Source: Salvator merianae
Lineage: Eukaryota > Chordata > Lepidosauria > Squamata > Teiidae
Length of the DNA: 64,000 bases
Reading direction: 5' to 3'
Assembly: GCA_003586115.2 (NCBI GenBank)
Contig: QVOM02000049.1
Location: 20,319,881-20,383,880 of the forward strand
Positions within the stretch are counted from its first letter, which is position 1, and each line of letters opens with the position of its first letter. Below are positions 12,171 to 25,690 of the stretch, in pieces. Both the position numbers and the translations under genes were made by a program. The notes under the pieces were generated by a model. That model saw only the letters and a program-made list of their open reading frames with translations. It searched no databases and had not been told where the DNA came from.

Positions 12171-15100
12171 CATCTATTTACCACTTCTTGCAGCATTTAC
12201 ATGAATTGGAGAATTCCTGTGCTGAAACATTCAAAGAGGATGTGTGTGTACAGCTAAGTATTTTTCCATTGCACGTTGTAATGAGACTAGAGTATTAAAA
12301 ATCAGAGGACAGACAAGTACATTATTTTGGCAGGGTACTTATGTTAAGGCAGTCCATAGTACCTTTTCTAAACAACCCAGGGTAGACGGTTAATCAGAAA
12401 GCTTGAAGACAGTAAAGTTTAGAAGTACCAAATGCCTTTTCTTAGGCTAATATTCAGTCAATTACAGATTAGAGAATTCTTTTGAACATACTTATAAACT
12501 GCTTCCAACGTATTTATTAGAGATGGGTATGCAATGTAATAAATGATAACTAAATACTGAGCTCCTTTTGCCATCTTCTTTCTCAAGATTCACCACATCA
12601 TGGTGCAATCAGAAATTAGGTGCTGAGAGCTGCCGCTTTGTTCACCATGACCTTCTGTTTTTGCCAGAATTGATCTACAAAGACCTATGCTTTCAGCTCT
12701 GTGCTTGTGTCATTTCATCTATCTTTGAGTGCAACTGAGCAACTGTTTATACAGAGAATATGATTTTGTATTTTTTAAAATGCCAATATATATTCATAAA
12801 TTTAAAATAACTATTAAACAGGGGAGGCACTGACCTCTACTTGCTGATTGTGGATGCACCATTCAAGTGCTTATTATAGTTGTTTACATTTGCCTACACA
12901 GCCCTTCAAATGAAAAATGTCTTTCAGAAAGCCATTGCCGTGTGACAGCCCTTCAAATAAAGGACTGTCCTCTGCAAAGTAGAATAGATGGGCCACCCCA
13001 GAGTTCTCTCGATAACAGAAGATCTCTATACTTCAGATGATATAAATCTTACATCTCTGTACAGTAAAGCCTGACCTCAAAATTTTCACCCGTATTGGCA
13101 ATAGCAACGCATGTGTTGTAACTGGGAGGGTGGTAGGGGAGTAGTCAAGTTCTGAGATTTGGGGAGATTGTACAGTAAAACTCCCATTGCAGCCTTCCTT
13201 TCCTTGAAATCACCAGCTGCACTTTACAAGTTGCTGCTGCACTGCCATACTATGTCAAAATAATAGGAACGCAATTCCATGTGGCTCCTGCCTAGCCACA
13301 TTTGCTAGGGGTGGGACATTTCTGGAGACTGCATATGGGAGGAGGTTATTCTTTAATTAAAATGACTGTGATTATTTTGCATTTGAAATGCTGATCCTAG
13401 AAATTTGTCTTGATCTCAGAAGCTAACTTGTGGCCAGTGTAGGTAATAGTGCAGTATAATAGGCTTAAAATGACCAACTCCAGACTTGGAAAATGAATAT
13501 CTACTGAATTTTAAGTTACTGACAACCAAACAATTAATTACAAGGAACTGAAAGGATAATATTCAACTCATACTAAAAAATGGATACTCCAGACTCTGGG
13601 ATAGTGCATCAAGGCTGTGGTCATAGCTGATGTTTAAGATGGTCTGTAGCTGTCTCTAGTTCCCAGGGATCACACCCAAAAATGCCCTTCCAGTTTTTAT
13701 CTGAGATATCCCCTCCAAATCTGATCTCTTCAGTGCTTGGATTATTCCTGTTCCATAATCTGGTTATATTTTCAGGATGTGATTGTGCAAGAGGACTATT
13801 GGGGGCTGTACATGAACATTCCAGGGTGGGTGGAGGGAAGGTTTCCCTGGTGTTGTGGGTGTTCAAGAGGGGCAGTAGTTTCACTCCCCCCTCTTTCTCT
13901 TTGTCCCACATTACCATCTGCCTATTTCTATTATCCTTTTTATTATTATTATACCATTGATTTTCACAAGCGTGCAAGTCTGCATCTTGGCAAGTGGGGC
14001 AGAATTAAGGGTAGACTACAGTGTACCATTTTGGGGGGGAGAATTATAGGCAAAGTACAGTGCACCATTCTTCCAAAGGCTCCTCTGACATTTTCTTCAC
14101 CTCTGCCAGGGTTGGGGTGATGGTGGGATGGTTGTAGCTGTCTCCTTTCCTCAGTATTGTTTTTACAGTACACAGATCTCCACAAGAGCACAATTATGCA
14201 TGTTCCCTGGCTGGTGTGTGTGTACATTGGCAGGCCCCCAGATCTTGAAGATCCAGATTTGTAAAATTGTGCCAGTTCAATTGGCATCCCAAAAAAGAGG
14301 CTGGTTGAATTCCCTGTGGAATGCAGGCAGAGGGGAGTACACAATGCTCCACAGTGTGCTGAGGGTAACTGTATTCCTCCATCCACCCATCACACTGTGT
14401 TGCTTCAAGGAACTTGTGAAGATGCAGTTTTGTGCAATTCTGCAAATCTTGCCTTTTCAAAAAAATAAAGCAGGAAAGCTGGATGTGAGATGAGGCAAGG
14501 AAAAAGGCACAGAGCAAGGAGAAGCTCTGGTATTGGAAACGCCCACTTTATACGTTTCACAAACATGGATAATTGATGGGTGGAGAGGGCTGAGACAGAG
14601 GGAGGTGGCATAAGCCTCCCCTGGGAAGACAAAATTTGACTGATGGAAGTGCATCCAATCACAGAGGGCACAGGGCGCAGAAGGATAGGAGGAGTGGAGA
14701 GGTTAAAAAGTACACTATCACCAGACTGAAGCCAAAGAGACTGAAAAGTGTGGACTAGGAAAGACAAACTGAGTGAGCACTATAATAGATGGGTGTGATC
14801 AAGCCAAAAAATGGTTTAAGACTCCACTGTGCCCTAGAATGGACTAATCTGTTACGGTGTGACCAGACCCCAAATGAGTTTATTTCCTAGTCAGATACAA
14901 ACAATAATGGGAGAACCTCCAAAGCGGCCTTGTTTGCAAACATGGAAACCACTACTGAACTTCCCTCCTACCTAGGACAATGCTATGATCCCCTCTCCAG
15001 ATATGATGTTTCTACTAACAAACTAGAAATAGTAAAAATAAGGCATTCAGTGCAAGAACCAAGGAAAGAGATATGACCCAAACTGTATCATAGCAATAGG

Positions 15101-15425
15101 GTGAGATTTTGTAATCCCAGCACTATTTATTGAATGTATTGGTTTGCTGTCTAATTTATACTGTCGATTTAATTGTAATCATCATCATCATCAATTCCAA
15201 CTATTATATATTTGTGCTGCTCCATTTTGCACTAACTGAACCTTCCTGACACTTTCCCAAGGCAATTCCCCATAGAGACCTGAGGCTATTAATAATTGGT
15301 TGGCTCCTGATAGCAACTATGGCCTCATCAGGGAAGAGATAGCCTGTGTCAGTAAAGGTTGATGAATGGCACTCTAAAATGACATGTAGATTACCACTAA
15401 AGTGAGGAAACAAACCATTTTCAAA
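12171..15425. other. No gene recognised; one local duplication
   Basis: 3.2 kb without a supported gene. Words ctacagtgtaccatttt (about 14017) and gtacagtgcaccattctt (about 14056) form a worn direct repeat. Overlapping frames of 92-140 codons at 13621-14767 occur on both strands over the same bases, which argues against coding. Confidence 0.5.
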
Positions 15426-15548
15426 GGCCCTTTCTGCACTGGGCCTTATTCCAGATTATATTCTGGAATAGGGGCCTGCCATCCACGTGCCTGCACAGTT
15501 GCCGTAGCCATAGCCATAGCCGGAATAAGGTTCAGTGCAAAAAGGGCC
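15426..15548. mobile_element. Fold-back element, 180-bp family, shortened copy
   Basis: Ends GGCCCTTTCTGCACTGGGCC and ...TGCAAAAAGGGCC. It is 123 bp, missing part of the centre compared with 38089 and 40315. Its middle has a GCC(AT) tandem (gtagccatagccatagcc). Confidence 0.7.
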
Positions 15549-18094
15549 CAAATCTGCTTTATCTGGACTAAGTGTGAATTTTCTTTGAAAGCAGCTATAA
15601 AGTTTATTTGCCTGTCACTGTAAGGCTGGCTGACCATGATGTGAGAAGAACAATTGAACAACAGCACATACTGTGTCAACTTACTGCTACAAGCCACTTG
15701 CTTTGAAGGATGTAGGACATCCTATAAAAAACTGCTCGGGTAGATAAGAAAAATTAACCATCATGCCCACCAGACAGAAGCTGTTGCTATAATAAGAACA
15801 TCTGCTAGCAGCATTACAAGGCAATAAGCCTTCCTAAAGTAAGATCAAAGGTGTGTTCCTTCACTCATGCATACTCCTTTACACAGCTTTTAATTAAAAC
15901 AATCTTTGTTTGCATGGGAAGGTATCTGGACAAGCTGCATACTAACCAAGATGTTAGAGGAGAGATTATTGCTTTCACAAAGAGCAAAGTCTAACTTTGA
16001 AGCAAGACTTGCATCATTGTGATCTTCCAGTTTAATGCTGCTACTGGGAACTCATCCAGTTCTTATGGGGCCATTGAAACAACGGCAGTTTACATGTGTA
16101 TATAAAGGAAAGACATGCATTTTCCAGCACCCACTTTTATATTTCCCTATCCACATCTGCAGCTGAATGCAAGCTGTGAAGTTATCCCAGGCATGCAAAT
16201 TTGGAAAGATCATGACACTGGGCAGCAGTTCTGCCACTTTTGTGACCCACCCATCCCAAAGATAGGGATCTTTTCAAAAACGGGGAGAAAAACAAGTTTT
16301 GAAAGATTTTGCACTCTCTCTGTCTTTGTCATTTTCTCTTGCCCGTGCACAGACATGCACATAGAGCAAAGAGAAGTATTTTATTTGCTCATATGATGCA
16401 AACAGAAACCAAAATCATGGCTAAATAATAAATCATAATAAATCATAAAAAATAAACACCAGCAGTCAGTAGCCAGTCAAATGTTTTAAAAGTCCCCTCC
16501 TCTTTGCCCCTGGTGAAAACCAAGGTTTACACGATGTAGTTATGCTCCTTGTTTCCAAACAGAGCCTTGCCTTGCCTTCCCCATCTTGCAGAAATATTCC
16601 ACAAGCCACGTCTGTTAAAAAAAAAAAAGCTCAACAAACATTTTGTAAGTTAATGCATGCACTACTTCAGTTATTTCAAGCCTATAGTGCAAAAGGAAGC
16701 AGAAACAGTAAAGCAATATCAGTGATGTGATGGCAGAGTGTGATTACACCACATGGAAAAGCTCAGTTCTGCCTCCCCAAATTAGTTGCTGGAAAACCAC
16801 CAAATTGATGTGTTTCTTAGGACATCAAAATTACTCTGTTAAATGACAACTGTTTATTTCAATGTTGTCTGCATTTCTCTTCCTCTTCTACCTGCATATA
16901 GGGTACCAGTTCAGAAGAGCTGAGAGTGTGGAAGAATTTTATCTTAGTCAGATGGGGTGATCTGGCTGCTAAAGGATTAAAGGAAAGCTAGTTCAGTACT
17001 GCTAAATAAGAATTCACAACTTCTGTGACAATCATTCAGCTGTGCCTAAACCTCTTAGGTTTGTAACAGTGTAAGTAATCCCATCTGATTGGCAGTTTAA
17101 TAATTATTGCTATTCTTTTGCCTGCTACCTGATTATTGTTAATAAGTATTTTATTGATATTGGACTCTCCCGTGTGTTCCCCCTTCCTTTGTGGATCCAC
17201 ACCTTGTCAACTGCATTCTGTTAAACCTACTCTTTTCACTTAAGATCCCAAGGTTGTGAATTGATAGCTGATTCCCCTCCCCTGGATAAACCAGTTCATG
17301 CAACAGCAGGTTGTGTAACACTTAGTTCATCTTGGATTGAAGGTATGTTCCAAAAACATTAAATAGTGTTCTGAAAGCTTATGACACCTTCATAAATTGC
17401 TTTATTTACATGTTTGGAACCAATTACAGCAGAAACCAACAGACCTGGATTCTCCACATAAGCTCTTTGAAGCCCAGCATACTTTACTTTCTGACATTTT
17501 GCAGTTCTCATTTTCTCCTGCTTCTAATTGTAAAAACTGTCATTTGCCATCCTCTTCCAGGTCTATATTTCATCCCACTTGAGAAGTTCTTGTTGTGTTA
17601 GATGGGATGTGAGACGGCAGTTTTAAGGTTTTGCTTAAACCTTACAATTTTCAAGTATCGCATTTGTTCTGAGGTCAGAAAAAGTAGGCAAATGTATAGG
17701 TATCCATTGTGGCATTTTTTGTGCTAACTTTGCTGCCACTTTTTCCATAACCCTCAAGTCTCATCCATGTGGCTTTTTAACCTTTCTTTCTTTTCTTTTT
17801 TTTTTAGTAAGAAACATCAAAAAGTACAAGAAAATGTATATATTGCTATCAAAAGTATACAGGATATTCATGTAAATGTTAGACATAAACAAGGCAAATT
17901 ATGCCCTTAAAATCTGTGACCTACTCAGATTGTAAATAAATGTTGTCAGCTGAAACTGATATGAGAATTGCCCATCAGCTTTATCTACAGACATATAAAT
18001 GGTAATCTTGCATCCTTGTTTAATCTTATTATTGGTCTAGTGCAAAATTGGTCAGAAGAGCTGAATGTTTGTTTGGAAATGCCTCAGCAAGCAG
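15549..18094. other. No gene recognised
   Basis: Mixed intergenic sequence. A T-rich run at 17785-17809 may be the end of a worn retroelement (minus strand). Nothing else was assigned. Confidence 0.5.
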
Positions 18095-18543
18095 GGCTGT
18101 GTCCAGATAAGGCCTAAAATGTGGGATTATCTTGGGGTTATACTGGGATTGCCCCACGTATCCATGGCAATCCCAACGGAGCCCAAGGATAAGGAGGTGA
18201 AATCCCACATGATCACTATTCTGGGGAAATCAGCACCCAGTTCAGGTTTCCCCAGAATAGCTATATGGATTTATTCATCTGGACACTTGCTCCTAGGATT
18301 CAACATAGAAAATAGACACTGCACACGTGTAGGGGCTGGTGAATGTGCACTTCCATATATTTCATGCCATCAAAATATCCAGAAGTTTGCACTATGCCAT
18401 TGTAAGAGAAAGTGCCCAGATGGGCAAGAGCCTCAGTTTGCCCTGCGATTTTGCCTTGCCATTTGGCAGAGATGGCAAGAAGCAGTTGTGGATCTAAACA
18501 AGATCCCACATTTTCCTCTTGCCACCTGGTGAGGGATGCAGCA
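18095..18543. mobile_element. Inverted-repeat element, GCTGcaTCC-ended
   Basis: The left part GGCTGTGTCCAGATAAGG with aaaatgtgggatt matches the reverse complement of the right part gatcccacattttcc...gagggatgcagc. Inner sub-repeats include ggattgccccacgtatcc with atggcaatccca, and ttctggggaaatc with ggtttccccagaa. The element looks composite. Confidence 0.6.
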
Positions 18544-19316
18544 GCAAATGTCACCTACTGCCCAACACGATCAGGGTGTCCCTTCAATTCACCTGCCCGC
18601 AGAAGAGCATGCAGATTCAGGTAAGAGCTGACTTGTGCAAGGAGGGGACAAAACTTTACAAAGCGAAAATTGGCAAGAACATGATATTATGCCTCACACC
18701 CTAGCAAGCTTATGATAACAACATGCTGGCCACAGATAGACCTCAAGGCTGTCCTTCAGGAAACATGGTACTTTGAAGCTGTTCCTTGCTCCAGAAATGA
18801 CTTGGAACTACTTTAAAATGGCTTCATGTCTGCTTTCTATGGCCCTTTCAGGCATTTTGGGTCATCCTCAGACTGTGCTATCTTGAATGCATAGGACTGG
18901 GAAAGCCCCCTCAGAGTTCTGCATCTTTTCAGATATGATTTTGGGGGAAAGGGGCTCAAACCCATGGCCCATGCATTGGATCGGGCTTGCCAGGGCTGTA
19001 CCAAACTAATACCATGTCTGCTCCTCCTGTTGTTGCCAAAAGATCTCTTGTTTCCCTTGCGTACTGCCATTGCGAGCTTAATTGCGTGCAGGACAAATGA
19101 AGTCGTCCACTTATTTTCCCCTGGTTTGGCTTGCTAATGCATGAAGAATGCACACCTTTGCCAGGTAAGAAATGAAAAACCCAACTTCTGCACCATGTTA
19201 TGAAATGGAAAGACAAAGCATTCCCATTCCACGTGGATGAGGGAAGCAGAAATGCAGAAAGAGTAAAGGCAAGTGTTTTTTTTTCCCACGAATGAAGAGA
19301 CATTTGTGGGGGAAGT

Positions 19317-19319
<3 letters not shown>

Positions 19320-19351
<32 letters not shown>
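19320..19351. repeat. (GA)n microsatellite
   Basis: About 13 GA units, a short distance left of the candidate conserved element at 19400-20030. Confidence 0.93.
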
Positions 19352-19352
<1 letters not shown>

Positions 19353-19399
19353 ATGTGTGCTTTATGTGTCATGAGTCTGTTCATGGGTTGAATGTGTGC

Positions 19400-20030
19400 C
19401 TGTAAAGCTCAGGTGCTCCCATCGAGCCGAAAAACCATTGTGTTTCATACATTGCTGGCCAAAATCCACAGGACGACTTGTTCAAACATGAACTGTATGC
19501 CTTTCACACAAGCAGGGTTCCGTCTGGCACGCAGCAGCATCTCTTTCAAGAGGAGCGGCTTCTCCTGGAACAAAAAAGGCACAGCTGAGTCACACCCTAG
19601 TTTAATACTCAAGCTGTGTGTCCTACCCCAAGGAGTGGCAGCGCTCTTGTTTTTCCACTCTGCCTTGCCTCTCTCAGGCCTCACTTCTTTTTTATGGAAG
19701 AAATCACCCTGAAAGATACAAATTAGATCCCTGCCAGTATAGTGACAGTAGCTTCATTGGCCTTCTTGTTGAGTTAGTTAAAAGCATTAATAATCTCTCG
19801 GCAGTGTGTGACTGCAGCCCAGAGGATTTCATTGCGAGGATCAAAGGGCCGTGTTTGGAGCGCTGCTACAAAGGAGAGGGAGATAACACCCAGTCTTGAG
19901 TAACAGCAGCGAGTCAATTGATTTATGGCATCACCCCAACTTTAATTAGACGCTGGGCGTGCCTTTTGGTATTGATAAACAGGATAGAGTTTGATGTTTC
20001 TGAGGATTAAAGGCAGGAGTGAATTTTTCT
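19400..20030. promoter_or_regulatory. Candidate conserved non-coding element (enhancer-like)
   Basis: The longest stretch of complex, non-repetitive sequence downstream of RIOK1. It carries a TCF/LEF-type site GATCAAAGGG (19839-19848), TAATTA (19943-19948), CATTAATAATC (about 19785) and tcaattgatttatgg. Open frames here (up to 106 codons) show no family resemblance. If the RIOK1-DSP order holds, it would lie upstream of desmoplakin. Confidence 0.4.
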
Positions 20031-20186
20031 GTCCATTTCCAACTTGGGGGTCCAGATGTAAAGGAATCTTAGCAAGCCTTCGAGGAAGGATCAGAGATGA
20101 ACTAAGTTATCACAAGCAATAATTTCTAAGTAAGAGGCACAAATAGAGATTGTCCAAAATGTTAAGAAATAGTCGTTTCACACACA

Positions 20187-20373
20187 GGGTGATTTCACAC
20201 AGGCAGATAACCAGACCACCAGCAAATGAACTAGGAGTCTCCCTTCTGCATGCTGGCCTGGTCTAAGGAAACCCTGCCCAGGACCTCCCTTAGACTACAC
20301 CAGTGTGTGGAAGGGAGGCTCCTAGTATGCTTGTTGGTCCAGTATACTGGCCAGTGCAGAACTGCCTGTAGTT
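20187..20373. mobile_element. Fold-back element, 185-bp family, copy 1
   Basis: A near-palindrome. Left arm words aactaggagtctcccttctg and ctggtctaagg mirror aagggaggctcctagtatgc and ccttagactacaccag on the right. Terminal parts read ggtgatttcacacaggcag and cagtgcagaactgcc. It has no coding content. Confidence 0.8.
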
Positions 20374-20760
20374 CAAGATAGCTCTATTTAAATGTAAATT
20401 CACACTTTCAGACTTGGACTGCCTCCAGATGGCACCTAAATATAGTGCTATTTAGTGATATTGTAGAAGAAAGCACTTCTGGAGTAATCACTAGTTGCAC
20501 AGATAGCTGAGTAACTGCACAGGGCAAGCAACAGGATTGACCTGTTCTGGATGCTTGCTACCACAATGTCACGAGGCAAGTATCCAGGTATTAAATATCC
20601 AGAAGTGCATGGTTACTGCCCTGTGCACATGCACAGCCACCATTTGAGGTCCATTTCCAAAATGGTGGATTGCACAAGCAGCCATCCAGACAGGTAAGTG
20701 CTCTTGCTGTTTATGTAAAACCCAGATTGGGAGTAGATTTTCCCACAATAACATTATTGT

Positions 20761-20872
20761 AGGATATAACTCTAGTATTCTGGGGCTATGTTGGGATTAT
20801 CACAGATACATGTGGCAATCCAAACATAGCCCCGGGATAATCTCAAGTTTTACACTCTGTCTGGATGCAGCC
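20761..20872. mobile_element. Fold-back fragment related to 18095-18543
   Basis: ctggggctatgttgggatt pairs with aatccaaacatagcccc... across a short loop. The right end is tctggatgcagcc, the shared terminus of several families here. The left end is lost. Confidence 0.6.
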
Positions 20873-21415
20873 TTGTTTTTTGATATCCGAGCAGCTTCAA
20901 CACATACAGGTGTCCTGGCAGAATTGTTTCTGTGTGCATGAGTGAGTATGATGCAAACAGGGACGAGTGACATGGAATGCACTTTGGCATCATCCACACT
21001 ATTCAGTCATCAGGGAAGAAGTGAGCCCTGATGATTGGGTAGAGACTATCCATCATTCCCTAGGAGACATTTTTAATTCCTTAAAAACTGTGTCTGGTTT
21101 CAACAACCCACTGAAATTGCACCCCGAGACGTATCTGTACTTTTACACCAATCTGTACTGTATCTGTACTTTTACACTGTACTGTACACCAATATTATGG
21201 AAAATCCAGCATGGATGCTGGGTTTTCCATAATACCAATTCATTATCTGTGTCTGGAGGTTCTTTGTGTACTATTCCTGGAGGAAATTCCTGGATGCAAG
21301 CCAAGTCCAGGAAAAATACAAAAGGAACTGGCAGAGTGCTTGGTTGACCTCTGGATGTTTTGATCAGGAACAGTAACACAAAGAATCACCAGGCAAAGGC
21401 AAGAAGCCACGATTA

Positions 21416-21752
21416 GGGATGTTAAAATTTCAATTTGTTTTCAGACCTTCATATGAAATTTCATTTCCGCAAATTTGTGCATCAAAATGAAAATGACCTT
21501 TTTTGCATTCACCGTTTTCAGTTGAAAACAGAAAAGCCTATTCTTTTGCGAAAATGAAATTCGTTGAATTTTTTCAATTTTCACTATGTTTAAACCATAA
21601 AAATGGCATTTTCAATGGGAAAACATTGCGAAAAAAGCTAAAACGAATGCGAAAAATGCAATTTTTGACAACGAAATTCACTTACAAAGCAAAAGTACAG
21701 ATTTTCATTCGAAAACAAACCGAAAATTATTATTTTTTTCTGTGCACATCCC
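21416..21752. mobile_element. AT-rich MITE with GGGATGT ends
   Basis: 337 bp, starting GGGATGTTAAAATTTC and ending GTGCACATCCC, flanked by TTA on the left and TAA on the right, so a TA duplication is possible. The interior is full of short gaaaatgaaa-type words on both strands (cattttcg, gcgaaaa). It carries no gene. Confidence 0.65.
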
Positions 21753-21764
21753 TAACCAGGATTG

Positions 21765-21852
21765 TCTCCTGCTAACTGCCAGGGGTGGCAAGAGAGAGTT
21801 GCTGGATCTAAAGAGGATCCCACAATTTCCTCTTGCCATCTGGAGGCACCCT
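21765..21852. mobile_element. Fold-back fragment (TTGCC-type)
   Basis: ctgccaggggtggcaagag pairs with ctcttgccatctgg. ggatctaaagaggatccc lies at the tip. The same hairpin is at 18468-18530 and, worn, at 1610-1690. Confidence 0.6.
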
Positions 21853-23439
21853 AACTGTTTTTACTTTTTCAGTCACCCTGGGACTTTAGGGCCAATGACA
21901 AGCCAGCAAAATAGCTCCTTTCCTTGTCTTTCCACCACATGGCTGCAATGCATCTTCCAATTAACAAAGGCTGAGTTCAAACATAACAAAAGGGGCACCT
22001 CAGAGATGCCTCATAGAGACAGTGTGTGGCCCTTGTGTTCCCAAGTCTTCCCTAATCCACCTTTTCTAGCATAGAATGTTCATGAGAAAGGGGAGGGGCA
22101 GACTGGTGTGAGAACAATCCCACCTTGAAGCCATCTTTGGGCAGCCTCAGAGATGCTTAATTTTGTTGTGTCTGATCACAGCCAAAGAGTACATTGCTTG
22201 GCTCTTACGAAACTCCGACCAGATAAGCCACCGTCAGCATTTCTTTGTCAAACAAAAGGCAACTCCTTCAGTGATCATGCATGTTCACGCTGAGTGAGCC
22301 TGACAACTAAGATATGTGCCTTTACACATTTCTAAGTAATGCAGTTGATGCAACATGTGGTAGAACTGAATCTTTTGTGTATAAACACTGTAGTTATCCT
22401 TCTTGGAAGCTTTTGATGTTAAGTCCCAATTTAACAACCTACCCTCAGCTCTTCTAGATATTGTAATCTTCCGTATCCACTGTGTTTTGTGTTCTTGTGC
22501 TTACAAGGAGGTTGAAAGAACTACCTGGGTTCTTTTATTTTGTTATTTCTGCCATGAGTTATGACATAAGTGATCGTGTTCATTATAAGAAACTATCATG
22601 TTTTTTAGTTTTTGCTATTCTGTACACTGGTCTTGGACCATAATAAAGAAGCAAAACTGAAACTGATGTTAAGAAATCATCTAATTTGGGATTCTCAGGG
22701 GCAACGTGCTTGTTTTATGATGCTGGCCAAGAAAGAATTGCACACCTTGACTTCATTGCCAGCAGCTGCAGAAAGTACTGGACTCTTTTAATTTCTTATA
22801 AAATAAATAGAAAACAAGTTCCTGATTAGGATTTGTCCTTGGACCAAAGCCCGACAGTTGCTAATGGAGGTGGAATATCTATCTGAACAGTTCCTACTGT
22901 AAAAGTTCTGCAGTGTTACAGCCAAGGGTCGCTTCAACCCTGGCTCCTGTCCAGCAAAGAGATATGTAAGCTGTTTTTGATTCTGTACTGAAAGATTTCT
23001 GCAATAAGATCTTAAAGCTTCCAATGCCAACTCAAAGATAAAGGTAGTTGGAAAGCCCCAAAGCCTTGGCCAAATTCTATTTTCAATGTCTGAGCTCAGC
23101 TGTGAAGCATGTTAACAGCTGGTTTTTTTTAAAAAAATAAATAACTTTTGGCTGCATCCAGAAAAAGGCAATCTAGTAAGGACTCCCTAGACACAGGGAA
23201 CACATGTTGCTGCCCCTGTCCAGACATCGGACAGACCCATGGATGATGAACCAACTCTTGGAAATGAAAACTCTGGTGAACAACTCTGAGGGTGCTTATC
23301 ACCCCTTTCCTCTCCACCCCACCCATCTAGAGGTAGCAGAAGAGGTAACTGACTTTTTGGTGCTGGGCCAAAAATGGCTGACTTCTGTGGCCATTTCCTG
23401 TTCCTTGCTTATTTGAAAAATAGTGAAGATAGAGTCTTT
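21853..23439. other. No gene recognised
   Basis: Contains a possible element start, ggctgcatccag, at 23150 with the shared terminus of other fold-back elements, but no matching right end was found. Confidence 0.5.
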
Positions 23440-23620
23440 GGGCAACTCCACAATGGCTGGTATATCGGACCAGCAGGTGTACTAGGAGCCTTCCTTCTGC
23501 ACTTTGGTGCAGTCTAAAAAAGGCCCTGCCCAGGGGCTTCCTTTAGATCACACCAGCATGCAGAAGGGAGGCTCCTAGTACACTTGCTGGTCTAGTAAAA
23601 CAGGCAGTGCAGAATCACCC
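23440..23620. mobile_element. Fold-back element, 185-bp family, copy 2
   Basis: Same family as 20187-20373. The left arm has gtgtactaggagccttcctt and the right arm aagggaggctcctagtacac. The right end is gcagtgcagaatcaccc. The left end is more diverged. Confidence 0.8.
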
Positions 23621-25504
23621 TTTAATGTAATGCAGCTATTTCCCTTATATACACAACAAGCAGCTCTTGTGATGCACTTCTGGGATTTTTAAAATAAATA
23701 CTCTAGTAAGAGCTATCCATTGTAGGAACATTTAGCCTTTGCCAACAGCGCCTCTGATGTTATAAATTAAAACAGCAGACCCCACCCAAGCCTAGAGTGA
23801 GGAATGGTTCAGCAACTGGCCTTTTCTTATTCATTGCCTTCTCATCCTCTGTGGCACAGCTGGATTATGAGAGCTTTAGGGTCCAACCACATAATATAAT
23901 TAGGTCTTTACAGATATTGTCTAAATGTCAAGGTACCTGTTTCTCCATCCCCAGCCTGCCAGAGTAGTGATACCAAAGAAGGAGATAGATAGACTGGGGT
24001 GTTTTTTTCCAGATAAAAACATTTTTTTTCAATGCTTCTATTACTAAAAAAAAGTAGAGACATCAGACTAACACCCGCAATCATTTTTGGCCAGTTTTAG
24101 AGCATGTCACACTGTTGGAAGGGCAATATTGACCAAGGAAATGGGCTGGAGGAGGAGATTAAACCCTCCTTGTCTGAATGATACAAATAAATGGACGCAA
24201 GCAATGCTTTTTTTCTTGTCACTTTGTCCTTCACAAAATATTGCTGGAGTGGAATAGGGTTTGTACCAACCCATTCTTCAGCTTCTGCTAACCTTATACT
24301 GTTAGTTTGACGTTTGAAGTGACAGTCTGAAGCCTAGCAGCTTTTCAGTGGTGCTGTTCTCTGTAATTACTATTTCCGCTCTGGTCTGCTCACACTTCTG
24401 CCACCATAGTGGGCCGCTCCTTGGTTGAAGGGAAAATGGCATGTGGGGTCTACAGAACATTGTGTACCACCATCTCTCCCTTCTTCATACGCACAGATGG
24501 TGGACAGGGGGGCACATCTTGCCATGTGTCATTCACACAAACTTAATGTGCTTTGTACATAAACCATTTCCTGATCATGGGCTGGGTACATGAACAAGCA
24601 GCACAAAATAAAAGGGGAGGCTCACACAGTGTCAGCATTGTACTCTCTCCTAAGGCTGAAAGGAAAGGTAGGAGAATTTATAGACCCTATGGAGATCAAA
24701 ATGCAGCTTTAGATCCAGTGCACCAGGCCTTGGATTACTGGAGACAAACACCAGAACAGATTCTGTGTGTGTACCATGGGAAAAGCAGTATCCTATAGGA
24801 ACTAGACAGACTTGCAGCTGAACCTTGCTTCAGCAATGGTGATGGGTCAGCACCTCTTATGTCCACTACTAATCAAGAAGCTTAGATGATGTCCTCATCT
24901 GGTTTTTATCCCTCTACATCTATTGCCTTATTCTGATTTATGGTGGGGCTGGCATGTAATTGCCTGGAGATCATAGCTATGAAAAGTGGAAGGAGGAACA
25001 CGGTTATGATTTAAAGTCTAAACAGTTATTCCTTGTATAATGCTACATTAGTGTAATGTAAAATCATGTTCAGCATGTAGTTGCCATCTATGGAAGCCTG
25101 GTGGTCAGGGGAATCATGGGGGCCCAATCTAACACTCTGTGGGGACACTACAGAGGAAAGATCTAGTCAACCAATAACTCAATGGCACTATGGAAGTCAT
25201 AATACTGCCAAGATAATGGACGACTCATAATACTGCCAAGGAGAAACCTAGGCTATCGATGTATGTCAGTGGCCACAAAGAAATAAGACCATGTTAATTA
25301 ACTGGCACTGTTGAGAGGGGGCCCAGATGATCAGTAAGTCCAAGGTGCTGCAGAAGAAAGACACAGTCCATTCAGGGCATAATTAGTGCGGCGGGGATTG
25401 GGTCCAGTCTAACAATGTACGTCAATGGGCCTCAGAGACCAAATAACATTATTAAAAATTTTCTGAGATTGCACTAATCAAGGGAAGTCACAATTTTTGT
25501 TGTT
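23621..25504. other. No gene recognised
   Basis: Intergenic. A local direct repeat, actcataatactgccaag, occurs around 25197-25240. No coding evidence. Confidence 0.5.
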
Positions 25505-25690
25505 TGGTATCACTAAATCGTGGCTGACTCCAGGTTGACTGCATGAGCAGCTCTGTGGGCACCTCTATGCAGTTTTCTTGGCAGATATACAGAAGTGCTT
25601 TGCCATTGCCTGCTTCCAGGGAGAGACTGGGGATCGAACCAATGACTCTCTGCTTTCCAGGCAGTTTGCTCCAGATACAGCCACTCCCAA
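25505..25690 (-). mobile_element. tRNA-derived SINE (Sauria type)
   Basis: Same family as 8555-8710. On the minus strand it carries an intact B box GGTTCGATCCCC, followed by the caatggcaaagcac block and a tail with tgactccagg reversed. It is better preserved than the other two SINEs. Confidence 0.75.

Noticed and set aside
13621..14767. Stack of 92-140-codon frames on both strands
   Set aside because: Overlapping frames on both strands with no domains and low-complexity translations. No coding signal.
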